DNA of 64,000 nt, from the NCBI GenBank assembly GCA_035998495.1, contig DASYHP010000067.1, positions 62,001 through 126,000 of the forward strand, written 5' to 3'. A program made the translations under genes and the position numbers. The notes under the pieces are model-generated. The model was not told the DNA's origin. It searched no databases and saw only the letters and a program-made list of their open reading frames with translations. The stretch comes from Mesorhizobium_B sp035998495 (GTDB taxonomy: Bacteria; Pseudomonadota; Alphaproteobacteria; Rhizobiales; Rhizobiaceae). This document shows positions 17,474 through 25,476 of the stretch, piece after piece; the stretch's first letter is position 1; each line of letters opens with the position of its first letter.

Positions 17474-18129
17474 AGACGCAGCAGCATCAACCCGTGGCTG
17501 AGAGCAAGCCTGACCCCATCGAAATCCAGGCCATCCTGTTTGGCTCGCAGCTTTCCGCCATGAGGAAGTCGGCCGAGTTCGCTGCGGCCGTGGACGACCT
17601 GACGGGCAAGCTCACGCAAGCGCAGCAGCGCCGCGCCGACTTGTTGGTGCAGGAGGAGGCTGCCCTGTTCGCCCATGATGGTGACGTGCTCTCGATCCGG
17701 GCCGAGTTGAAGGCCTGTGACGAGGCGATCGAGATCATCACCAAGCAGATCGAAGGCGCGCGGCGGCGCGGCGGTGATGCTGAGAAAGCCGAGCAGGCAA
17801 ACGAGGCCGAGCGCGTGGGCGAGGATCTCAAAGTTCACGCCCAAACGCTGCGCGCCGTCTATGCGCGGCTTCACAAGGGCATCGAGGACGCGCGCGCGGC
17901 GCTGGCCGAAACCGAGCCCGTGGAACAACTCATCCGGGCCAAGAGCGCTCGCGTGGAGGCGCTGGGCCGGCGTGACTTGGCCGTGAACGAGCTAGCCATC
18001 CGGGGCGAGGTGTTCGCCGGCAAGGGTTCGTCGGCCGGCTTGACGGGCGCTGCGGCCAGAGCCGCCGATAGGCTCCTGCTTTCGATGCTGTCACCGGGCG
18101 GGCCGCTGTTCCGCCTCCGAGGGGACTAG
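17470..18129 (+). CDS. Coiled-coil phage protein of unknown function
   Basis: A 219-residue protein dominated by charged helices (DDLTGKLTQAQQRRADLLVQ, DEAIEIITKQIEGARRRGGD), likely a long coiled coil, with a glycine-rich tail. No signal peptide or membrane segment. It starts at ATG overlapping the terL stop and ends ten bases before the large virion gene, so the three are probably co-transcribed. It could be a scaffold, head-completion or chaperone protein for the following virion protein. Confidence 0.6.
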   Translation: MKTQQHQPVAESKPDPIEIQAILFGSQLSAMRKSAEFAAAVDDLTGKLTQAQQRRADLLVQEEAALFAHDGDVLSIRAELKACDEAIEIITKQIEGARRRGGDAEKAEQANEAERVGEDLKVHAQTLRAVYARLHKGIEDARAALAETEPVEQLIRAKSARVEALGRRDLAVNELAIRGEVFAGKGSSAGLTGAAARAADRLLLSMLSPGGPLFRLRGD

Positions 18130-18139
18130 GAGACTCGTC

Positions 18140-21100
18140 ATGGCCCGCATTCCGCTTCGCGTTGCTCAACGCTCCCTCGATCCTGGCTCGCCCGTCAACT
18201 ACCCGTCCGGCTCGCCGGTTGGCGGCGCGCTCGCTGGGTTGGGCAACACGATCCAGGACGCGGGCGCGAGCATCAAGGCAAAGCAGGATCGATATGACGC
18301 TGAACGAAACAGCGAGATATTCCAGCTTGCTGAGGTTCAGCAGCGGAGGCGCGAGGAGCGGGAAGCCTTCGAGGCCACGCGGCTTGAGGAGGAGTTCGAC
18401 GCGGCGGTGGATGGCCAAGCGGCTGAGCTTTTGCGCACCGCCCCTATGGACGGCCAGGGGCTCCACGATGCCGCTGTGGGGCAGGTGGATGACCGAACGG
18501 GCCGAACAAAGCCGGGCCTGATCGACAACTTGGCCAAAGACTTTCTCAAGCGGGTTCCGCCCAGCCAGCGGGAGCGCTTTCAGGCTCGCCTCGAACAAAA
18601 GCGCATGCGGCTGTCCAACCGCATGGCGAACGCACAATTCGAGGTGGAGCAGACCTATTACACGAACGAAGCCAACCGGATCACAAGCGACCTCGTCAAC
18701 AAGATCATCCTCACGGACCCGAACGACACGGCCACGGTGGACGAAATCCGGGAGCGCGGCTTCCGCGCGATCGAGACCAGTGGAATGCTGCCAGCCCAGA
18801 AAGAGGCGTTCCGCCAAAAGTGGGCCAGCGACTCGGGCCAGGCGCTGGCGCAGAGTTTCCTCGCCAACGACCCGGACGCCCCATCCAAACTTCGGGCCAT
18901 GCTCGGCTTTCCGCAGCCGCAGGCACAGGCCACCGCTCCGGTTCAGGGCGAAGGCGCGATCGCGAATGTGGTGGACCGCATCATCGGCGTGGAGTCGAGC
19001 GGCGATCCGAATGCCAAGAATGATCTCTCATCGGCCGAGGGCCTTGGGCAGTTCATCGACCGCACATGGATTGCCAGCATCCGCAAGCACCGGCCCGACA
19101 TTGCCGCAGGCAGGACGCCTGACCAGATCCTCGCCTTGAAGCGTGACCCCGCGCTCTCGCGCGAACTGACGGTGGCCTATGCGCGGGACAATGCGGAGCA
19201 TCTGACCAACCGCTCGGTGCCCGTGACGGCCAGCAATCTCTATCTCGCTCACTTCGCGGGGGCGGGCGGCGCCGTTCTGGTGCTCAAGGCCGACCCTGAC
19301 GACTCTGTGGCCTCGATCTTGGGGCAGGACAAGGTTAGGGCGAACCCCTTCCTGAGGGGTATGACAGCAGCCGACCTCATCAGGTGGACCGAAGCGAAGA
19401 TGGGCGGGAGCGGTGTTGCTCCTGTGACCAGGGCCACTGGCCCCGATCTTCCCGTCGTGACGGCAGGCGACAACCGGACAGGCGGCGGGCCTGACATCGA
19501 CCATGTGACGCCGCAAACACTTGGCCTGTTCAAGCAGCTTCAGAACGCCTTTGGGCAATCCATCCCGATTGCCTCTGGCTTCCGCGATCCTGGCCGGAAC
19601 GCGCGGGCAGGCGGGGCGTCCAAGTCGAGGCACATGCACGGCGACGCGCTCGACCTCGACGTGTCCAAGATGTCCAAGGAGGAGCGCGTCAACCTGATCC
19701 GCATGGCCTCATCCATGGGCTTTCAGGGCATCGGCGTTTACAACAATTCACTGCATCTCGACCTTGGCAACCGTCGCGCTTGGGGGCCATCGCACGGCAG
19801 GGACAGCGTTCCCGGTTGGGCACAAGCGGCCATTGCCGAGCATGAGGCGGGCAAGGCAACCGCGCCTGCGGGCGGCGGCTCCACGCTTGACCCGCGCCTG
19901 GCCGGCATCTCGCCCGACGACCGCATGGCCCTTCTCCGGCAGGTGCAAACGCGCGAGCAAGAGCAGCGGATGGAGATGCGCGCCGGCATCGAGATCGCCA
20001 CCACCAACGCGCCGATCGCCTACCAGACCACCGGAAGCTATTCGGGCCATATGCCGACGCCCGAGGAGTTTGTGGACGCCTATGGCGTGCAGGAAGGCGC
20101 GCAACGATACAACCAATTCGAAGCGGCGGTGGAGACGAGCCGAACCGCCTACGACATGCAGACCATGCCCACTGACCAGGTGAAGGCACTCGTGCAGGCG
20201 GCAGTTCCGACGTCGACAGGCGAGGATGCAGCCCTTCAGCAGCAGCGCCACAGCGTTCTGTCATCCGCGGCCGAGCAGACGTTGAAGGCACGAGAGGCGG
20301 ACCCTGCCGCTTATGTGCAGCAGGTGTTTCCGCGTGTTCGCGTGGCTTGGCAGGATGCGCAGACGCCTGCAGGCGTTCAGCAGGCGCTTGCTGTGACCGC
20401 TGCCGCTCAAAAGCAGCTTGGCATCGCCAACATGCATCTGCTGCCCGACGAGCTTGCCGACAGGGCGGCCAACACCTTCAAGGACGAGCAGCGCACAGAG
20501 GGGGATCGCATTGCTGCGGCCACCCAACTCGTTCTGGCCACGCCGGACGCCGAGCAACGCCGGGCCGTGTTCAACCAGCTTGTGGACGCAGGCCTGCCCG
20601 ACATCACGGAAGGCGCGATCGAGGCCATGGCGCGCGGCGATCAGGGTGCCGCGCGGCGCTTGTTCGAGGCAGCGCTCGTGGACATGTCCAAGCTGCCGGG
20701 CAAGACGATGTCGGGCGGGCTGGAGGTCACGAGCGCGCAGATCGATGAGGAGATCCAGACCGCGCTCATGGACGAGGGCATGACGGGCGATGTCTATTAC
20801 GGCCTGTCGGACGGCTCAGCCGAGAACTTCATCCGTGCGCAGCGCGACAGCAAGCTACTGACCAATGCGGTGCATCTGCGCATCCGCAATGGCGAGAGCC
20901 TGCAGGCGGCCGTGAGCGCTGCATCAAAAGACCTTTACGGCGATGTGAAGGTGGAGACGGGCGACAACCGCGTGAATGCCCGCATTCTCCTGCCCAGCGG
21001 CGTAGATCCCGAGCCGGTGCTGCGCAAGCTGGAGGCCCTGCAGCCTCGTGTGAGTGCGGCCCTGGCACAAACCATCACGGTGCCGGAGGGCATCGGAGGC

Positions 21101-21538
21101 GAAGGGCAGGCGATCACAAGGGCTGTGCGGGACAACTATACGGGGCTCGTGCTGGATAATGGCCACTGGCGTAGCGCCGAGGGCGGCTTTGTCTTCATCG
21201 ATCCCTATGTCGGCGCGGCGGTGTCCGACCCGTCCGGCGAGCCCATCATCTTCCGGCTTGAGGATGCCATCATGGCTCCACTGCCCCCGATTGCCCCTGC
21301 CGCACCTGGGACAAGCCCTGATGCTCTGTTGCGCAGACGGCCCACGCCAACGACGCCAGTCAACCCTGCCGCGCCTATGGAGCCGGGAAGCAGCCCTGAT
21401 GCGCTGTTGCGCCAGAACCTTGCGCCAATGCCCGCCCCGCCTTCACCGCCCACGTTGCAGGATCGCTTGGAGGAGCGGCAGGACAAGCTTTTTGAGAACG
21501 CCCCAGAACCAGCCACCACGCCCTGGAACGCGATGTGA
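18140..21538 (+). CDS. Large virion-type protein with transglycosylase and M15 peptidase domains
   Basis: A 1132-residue protein. After a helical N-terminal region (1-260), a lysozyme-like SLT transglycosylase domain spans about 272-420 with catalytic E285 (IIGVESSGDPNAKN and AEGLGQFIDRTW). A peptidase M15A-like domain follows at about 455-550 with zinc ligands H498, D505 and H539 (SRHMHGDALDLD, SLHLDLG). The remaining 580 residues are helical, ending in a proline-rich tail with two copies of a GxSPDALLR motif. Phage proteins of this kind are injected or tail-tip enzymes that open peptidoglycan during DNA entry. Cleaving both glycan and peptide in one chain is notable. Confidence 0.85.
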   Translation: MARIPLRVAQRSLDPGSPVNYPSGSPVGGALAGLGNTIQDAGASIKAKQDRYDAERNSEIFQLAEVQQRRREEREAFEATRLEEEFDAAVDGQAAELLRTAPMDGQGLHDAAVGQVDDRTGRTKPGLIDNLAKDFLKRVPPSQRERFQARLEQKRMRLSNRMANAQFEVEQTYYTNEANRITSDLVNKIILTDPNDTATVDEIRERGFRAIETSGMLPAQKEAFRQKWASDSGQALAQSFLANDPDAPSKLRAMLGFPQPQAQATAPVQGEGAIANVVDRIIGVESSGDPNAKNDLSSAEGLGQFIDRTWIASIRKHRPDIAAGRTPDQILALKRDPALSRELTVAYARDNAEHLTNRSVPVTASNLYLAHFAGAGGAVLVLKADPDDSVASILGQDKVRANPFLRGMTAADLIRWTEAKMGGSGVAPVTRATGPDLPVVTAGDNRTGGGPDIDHVTPQTLGLFKQLQNAFGQSIPIASGFRDPGRNARAGGASKSRHMHGDALDLDVSKMSKEERVNLIRMASSMGFQGIGVYNNSLHLDLGNRRAWGPSHGRDSVPGWAQAAIAEHEAGKATAPAGGGSTLDPRLAGISPDDRMALLRQVQTREQEQRMEMRAGIEIATTNAPIAYQTTGSYSGHMPTPEEFVDAYGVQEGAQRYNQFEAAVETSRTAYDMQTMPTDQVKALVQAAVPTSTGEDAALQQQRHSVLSSAAEQTLKAREADPAAYVQQVFPRVRVAWQDAQTPAGVQQALAVTAAAQKQLGIANMHLLPDELADRAANTFKDEQRTEGDRIAAATQLVLATPDAEQRRAVFNQLVDAGLPDITEGAIEAMARGDQGAARRLFEAALVDMSKLPGKTMSGGLEVTSAQIDEEIQTALMDEGMTGDVYYGLSDGSAENFIRAQRDSKLLTNAVHLRIRNGESLQAAVSAASKDLYGDVKVETGDNRVNARILLPSGVDPEPVLRKLEALQPRVSAALAQTITVPEGIGGEGQAITRAVRDNYTGLVLDNGHWRSAEGGFVFIDPYVGAAVSDPSGEPIIFRLEDAIMAPLPPIAPAAPGTSPDALLRRRPTPTTPVNPAAPMEPGSSPDALLRQNLAPMPAPPSPPTLQDRLEERQDKLFENAPEPATTPWNAM

Positions 21539-21598
21539 CCTGCGGCCGTGCGACAGGGTGCCCGTCAAATAGCAGTGAAGCCGCCCCAGGCACTTTCG

Positions 21599-21685
21599 TT
21601 AGCCGTGTATCAGCGGGCCGCAGAGGACGGCAATGATCGCCACCACAGGCAGCACGGAAGTCACAAAGGCATAGAGCGCAGCCAT
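21599..21685 (-). CDS. Possible 28-residue single-span membrane peptide
   Basis: An open frame beginning MAALYAFVTSVLPVVAIIAV encodes a hydrophobic peptide with one membrane span and a short polar tail. It is convergent with the virion gene. The ribosome site is weak. Small hydrophobic peptides near phage lysis genes can act as holins or toxins, but at this length the frame could be chance. Confidence 0.3.
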   Translation of the reverse strand: MAALYAFVTSVLPVVAIIAVLCGPLIHG

Positions 21686-21927
21686 CGGATCAATTCTCGA
21701 ACGCGTTAGAGGCGGCTGCGAAATAGCCTCAAGTGGTTACTGATCTATGACGGCTGTGAGCAGCCAGGTTTCAGGGGTGTTTATCGGGAGTGCGAGATGC
21801 GACGTCTGCCCGCCTTCTACCGTTCGGTGGTCTACCGCAACGTCCATCTCGGCAGGGCTGCTAGCCCATCAAGTACGCAAGCCGCCAGACCAAGCTGGAG
21901 CGGCCCGCTAAAGTCCGCCAATGACGA

Positions 21928-21963
21928 AAAAGCCCGGCCTGAGGGCGATCAGGCCGGGCTTTT
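21928..21963 (+). terminator. Bidirectional Rho-independent terminator after the phage operon
   Basis: A perfect 15-base stem (AAAAGCCCGGCCTGA with its complement) closes a 6-base loop and ends in TTTT; the complementary AAAA lets it work on the other strand too. It separates the virion operon from the flagellin gene. Confidence 0.9.
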
Positions 21964-22090
21964 GTGATGCTGCGCGATATCGCAGGTCCGCTGGATTGGG
22001 GTCTAACCAGCGCTTGGAAGATAACCGACATTAGTGAACGGCCGGTGAAGACATAAGCAGGCAGTCTGAACGCCGGTCGTTTGCATGCCG

Positions 22091-22136
22091 TTAACCATGC
22101 TTCTTGGCGGTTTGGTTACCATGCCGCGTTAACCAT
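22091..22136 (+). promoter_or_regulatory. Two TTAACCAT boxes upstream of flagellin, possible CtrA sites
   Basis: TTAACCAT occurs at 22091-22098 and 22129-22136, each within CGTTAACCAT, with a variant GTTACCAT between them at about 22116-22123. TTAACCAT is the short form of the CtrA recognition sequence in alphaproteobacteria, where CtrA controls motility genes. The boxes lie 113-158 bases before the flagellin start. Confidence 0.5.
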
Positions 22137-22248
22137 ACGTGCTGCGCGAGCTGATCTCCCTCGGTCTGATCACAGGCATGACGCCGCTTCGCCGCGCCGC
22201 CAGCGTTGGCATGCAAGTTCTGTTGCGACCGCGGGAGTTCGCGTTTCC

Positions 22249-23247
22249 ATGAGTTCGAGCATCAACACCAACGCTCAGGCGCTCACTGCGCTTCAGAGCC
22301 TGAACGCCACCAACAGGCAGCTCTCGACTGCCCAGTCCCGCATCTCCACCGGACTGCGCGTGTCTGAAGCTTCGGACAACGCTGCCTACTGGTCGATCGC
22401 CACCACGATGCGTTCCGATGCCATGGCCCTCAGCACCGTTCAGGACTCGCTTGGGCTTGGCGCCTCCAAGATCGACACCGCCTACACAGCCCTGAGCAAA
22501 ACCATCGATACGGTCAACGAAATCAAGTCGAGGCTCGTCGCCGCCACAGGAGGCACGGCAGCCGACAAGGTCAAGATCGACACTGAGATCAAGGCGCTTC
22601 AGAACCAGCTCAAGGCCTATGCGGACTCGGCGACCTTCTCGGGTACCAACATGCTGTCGGTCGACACGACAACAGGCACAGCCGCAGCTGGCACGGCAGA
22701 CGACCTGAAGATTGTTGCCGCCCTCAATCGGAAGCCGGACGGGACAGTATCCCTTTCAACGATCGACATCGCGGTGCAGGACATCAAGCTCTTTGATGCC
22801 TATGCCTCAGCCACCGGGCTCAACGATGGCATTCTGGACGCCACTCGGCTGGCCTCTACCGGAGCCCGCGAAGCCACAGCAGCTGCTCCGACGGGGGGCG
22901 CTGCTGTTGCTGCAGGTGACACCTACACCGTTTACACCCTGAGCGTGGCCGGCTTCTCTGATGCGCAGATCTCCGGAATGATCACAGTTCTTGAAGCGGC
23001 AACCATAGAGATGACGAACGCGGCCACGGTCCTCGGCACTGCAAAGGCTCAGTCCAACGCCCAGAAGACCTTCACGCAGAGCCTGATGGATTCCATCGAC
23101 CGCGGCGTGGGCCAGCTGGTGGACGCCGACATGAACAAGGAGTCCACAAAGCTCCAGGCGCTCCAGGTGCAGCAGCAGTTGGGCATCCAGGCGCTGTCCA
23201 TCGCAAACGGCAACGCCCAGTCCATCCTGTCGCTGTTCCGGCAGTAA
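22249..23247 (+). CDS. Flagellin carried as cargo in the integrated element
   Basis: A 332-residue flagellin with both conserved ends: SSSINTNAQALTALQSLNAT and SRISTGLRVSEASDNAAYWS at the N-terminus and MNKESTKLQALQVQQQLGIQ with NAQSILSLFRQ at the C-terminus. These D0/D1 helices build the filament core and carry the export signal, so the product should be secreted by the host flagellar apparatus. The central region is short and alanine/threonine-rich. I start it at ATG 22249 with GGGAG upstream; the frame is open to 22081 but that part is unlike flagellin. No other flagellar gene is in the window. Similarity to the host's own flagellins cannot be judged here. Confidence 0.92.
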   Translation: MSSSINTNAQALTALQSLNATNRQLSTAQSRISTGLRVSEASDNAAYWSIATTMRSDAMALSTVQDSLGLGASKIDTAYTALSKTIDTVNEIKSRLVAATGGTAADKVKIDTEIKALQNQLKAYADSATFSGTNMLSVDTTTGTAAAGTADDLKIVAALNRKPDGTVSLSTIDIAVQDIKLFDAYASATGLNDGILDATRLASTGAREATAAAPTGGAAVAAGDTYTVYTLSVAGFSDAQISGMITVLEAATIEMTNAATVLGTAKAQSNAQKTFTQSLMDSIDRGVGQLVDADMNKESTKLQALQVQQQLGIQALSIANGNAQSILSLFRQ

Positions 23248-23698
23248 AGGTGTCCATCCTTCTCACGCCAACCCGTCTCGGCTCCGGCCGGGGCGGGCTT
23301 TGCAGCTTCGGCCGCGGTGTCGCTATGGTCCGACTGAAGCAGTCGATGCGCGATCCACAAGGCCATCGTTGAAGTGGCTGTCCTCTATGAGCAAGCCCAC
23401 CACGATGGCGAGGACTGCAACGGTCGCTCCTGTCAGTAACCTCGAAACGCGGCGTCGACTGATGTGACTGTCGGTGTAAGGCTGTTTGCGTCTCATGGCC
23501 TAATGTCCCTTCAGGCCAGAGAAAGGCAGCATTGAGCACCGAAGTTCCAGCGGGCGCTGGGTTTGTGCGACTCCTTCTAGCAAAAATTAAGCACGACCCG
23601 ACTCGCAGAGGTCTGGCTTCTCGTCATCTGCGGCGCGGTCGATCCCACTCACCGCGCGCCGGCGATTTCAGGCTTGACACCCAGCACATCTGCGCGCG
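23248..23698. other. 451-base spacer downstream of flagellin
   Basis: A weak GC hairpin (CCCGTC with GGCGGG, 23272-23297, then CTTT) may terminate the flagellin transcript. The minus strand holds the 57-codon frame at 23323-23496. The rest (23500-23698) shows no gene. Confidence 0.5.
23323..23496 (-). CDS. Possible 57-residue single-span membrane protein
   Basis: An ATG frame with a positively charged N-terminus (MRRKQPYTDSHISRRRVSRL), one hydrophobic span (TGATVAVLAIVVGLLI) and a polar tail. AAGGGA lies about nine bases before the start. The inside-positive layout supports a real small membrane protein. It is convergent with flagellin. Function unknown. Confidence 0.5.
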   Translation of the reverse strand: MRRKQPYTDSHISRRRVSRLLTGATVAVLAIVVGLLIEDSHFNDGLVDRASTASVGP

Positions 23699-24064
23699 TC
23701 AGTCCGGCCGGATGTATCGGCCATAAACCCAGCCAAGCTCGTAGGCGCCGTTCTGCTTAGGATCGTGCCACACCTGGCACCACTCGTTGCGAATGCGGGC
23801 GCGCTGCTCCTTGCGCGACAGGTCCGCAATTTCGAACAGATCCACGTCGCCGGTGCATTTGCCCGTCATCGACAGGACCGTGCCATTCGGGTAGGCCGCG
23901 CGCTTCTGCGAGGTGCTCGCGGGAAATTTGCGCACGTTCAGGGTGTCGCCCCAGGATACATCGGTAACCTTCCAGGCGACGAATGCGGCGGCTGTGGCCT
24001 GCTGGGGAAGCGCAGCGCTAAGCGTGAGTGCAGCGGCGGCAAGAGCTTGAGCGAAACGGTTCAT
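23699..24064 (-). CDS. Secreted SH3-like domain protein
   Basis: A 121-residue protein with a signal peptide (NRFAQALAAAALTLSAALPQ, cleaved near QATAAA) and a bacterial SH3-like fold: GDTLNVRKFPASTSQKRAAY, then GTVLSMTGKC, and NEWCQVWHDPKQNGAYELGW at the end. Such periplasmic domains often bind peptidoglycan or cell-wall enzymes. Two cysteines (in GKCTG and EWCQVW) could form a disulfide. It is the first of several small secreted proteins on the minus strand of the cargo region. Confidence 0.75.
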   Translation of the reverse strand: MNRFAQALAAAALTLSAALPQQATAAAFVAWKVTDVSWGDTLNVRKFPASTSQKRAAYPNGTVLSMTGKCTGDVDLFEIADLSRKEQRARIRNEWCQVWHDPKQNGAYELGWVYGRYIRPD

Positions 24065-24502
24065 GTCTTCTCCTCCTGTGTTCGTCGGGGTGCTCTATTT
24101 TCGAGGCCTTGAATTCCCTATGACCGCCCCGTTCACCTTCTATTCAAGCACCCTAAACTCAGGAACGCCGTGTTCGGGCTTACCAGCGCGAGCGAGAAGA
24201 GAGACGGCTGAACTGGCAGCCTGAGTTTGCCGGGACGGCGAGTGGTAAGCCCAAACGCGGCAAGCAGAAGACTGAAAGGCCCGGCAGGATCAAGCCGACG
24301 ACAGGCAGCACAAGCCCCCTCGATGCTATTCAAGCGTTGATCCTCAGCAACCGCAGCAGAGATCCCTTTCCCCCAGGGGAAGCCTACTGGATAACCGAGA
24401 TCGGGGCCACTCCCATTCAGCGATAGAAAAGTGGGTTGGGCGCGAGACGGGCCAGGAGTTCCTTGTCAGGCCGTCAGAGAACTATGTGAGGTGGTGAGGT
24501 GG
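24065..24502. other. 438-base spacer with a start-less open frame
   Basis: On the plus strand 24157-24426 is open for 89 codons (including NRSRDPFPPGEAYWITEIGA) but has no ATG, GTG or TTG near its beginning. The composition is protein-like, so it may be the tail of a decayed gene. I recognise no family. Nothing else is evident. Confidence 0.4.
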
Positions 24503-25009
24503 TCAGACAGGTCTCAGCAGCATGTAGCGACAGTGCTCTAAGTCTGCCCGCAGTTCGTCATACTCACAAGCGAGATCAGCAATAACATCGGGTGTGACGC
24601 GCTCGATCCTGAACGCTGTTTCACCAGCGACCTTAGGATATCCTATCGCTAGAGCCAACAGGCGGTTGTTCTCGCCATCCCAGCCCAAATCTACCGCGTC
24701 ATGAATAGCTCTGTTACGCCGCTCCTTTAGAGCCCCAAACCTTTCGAGGCACTCGGTGACGGCGCTCCGGAGTGTCTCCGGCAAGTCTTTGATCATCTGC
24801 GTCGCCTTCTTTCTTTCGCGAGCCCCCCAATGCCTCACTAAACCGGAGGCTTTGGTGAAGTGCGTCGCCGTTGCAAGCTCCTCCGAGCCGGCATTGGAGA
24901 TCGCAAGTATGTCGGTCAGTAGGTTGTCAGCGAGCGCAGCCATGAGCGTGAGGCGACCAAGTGGCTCTATGAACGGCTCACGATATTGATCTACCGGGGG
25001 CAGCCTCAC
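24503..25009 (-). CDS. HEPN-motif protein of unknown function
   Basis: A helical protein of about 168 residues without signal peptide. The motif RNRAIHD fits the R-x4-H signature of HEPN domains, found in many RNases of toxin-antitoxin, abortive-infection and CRISPR systems. Helices around it (TLRSAVTECLERFGALKERR) fit the fold. I place the start at GTG 25009 after GAGG; the frame is open to 25255, but that part overlaps another gene and is low-complexity. No adjacent MNT-type nucleotidyltransferase or obvious antitoxin. Non-catalytic HEPN proteins exist, so activity is uncertain. Confidence 0.5.
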   Translation of the reverse strand: MRLPPVDQYREPFIEPLGRLTLMAALADNLLTDILAISNAGSEELATATHFTKASGLVRHWGARERKKATQMIKDLPETLRSAVTECLERFGALKERRNRAIHDAVDLGWDGENNRLLALAIGYPKVAGETAFRIERVTPDVIADLACEYDELRADLEHCRYMLLRPV

Positions 25010-25055
25010 TTCCTCGACCTCATGTGCGCCCGCCGCAGCCTTACTCTCCAGTGTG

Positions 25056-25367
25056 TCACTGCATGAGCGTGTCCGTGCTAAGGCATCGCTGGACTGTTTC
25101 CATGTCCTCTGCGCGGGCGATACAGGAACGCAACGTGTCGTAGTTCTCCGCCATCGAGGCTGCCTTCCTGACATACTCCTCATGCTCCGACTTGCAGATG
25201 AACCCGCCGGGGAAGCAGGTGTAGGCGTCGAAGCACTGCGCGTCCTGCGGAACAACCTTCTCGTTATAGTTTACGCATGCGGGTTGGCCGAAGGAACATG
25301 AGAAGGATTGGGCTGAAACCGCCCCTGGCGCGACTGCCAACAGCCCCGCAATAACATAGATGCGCAA
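25056..25367 (-). CDS. Secreted cysteine-rich small protein
   Basis: A 103-residue protein with a clear signal peptide (LRIYVIAGLLAVAPGAVSA, cleaved before QSFSC) and seven cysteines in the mature part. Even pairing is not possible if all are mature, so at least one is free. A good ribosome site (GGGAGGG) precedes TTG 25367, my chosen start. The charged C-terminal half (EHEEYVRKAASMAENYDTLR) is probably helical. No family recognised. Secretion and cysteine content suggest a stable periplasmic or extracellular protein. Confidence 0.6.
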   Translation of the reverse strand: MRIYVIAGLLAVAPGAVSAQSFSCSFGQPACVNYNEKVVPQDAQCFDAYTCFPGGFICKSEHEEYVRKAASMAENYDTLRSCIARAEDMETVQRCLSTDTLMQ

Positions 25368-25476
25368 TGAGAGCCCTCCCGGTTCGAGACACGAAAGCAA
25401 ACCGGGCGACGTGAGTCTACGTCCTGCCGGCAAGCATCTTCCCCGGTGAGGGGAGTGCTTCTGGCCACGCGCTCTT

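Larger units (their letters stand above)
21539..22248. other. 710-base spacer between virion gene and flagellin gene
   Basis: No gene of normal size. It contains a possible 28-residue membrane peptide (minus strand, 21599-21685), a strong hairpin terminator (21928-21963) and the flagellin promoter region with TTAACCAT boxes. This is where phage-type genes end and cargo begins, so the missing structural genes may have been lost here. Confidence 0.6.

Noticed and set aside
22081..22248. Extended flagellin N-terminus
   Set aside because: The extra 56 codons cover the TTAACCAT region and do not resemble flagellin, whose conserved start is at 22249.
25010..25255. N-terminal extension of the HEPN-motif gene
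   Set aside because: It overlaps the cysteine-rich secreted gene and is low-complexity; a GTG with a ribosome site exists at 25009.
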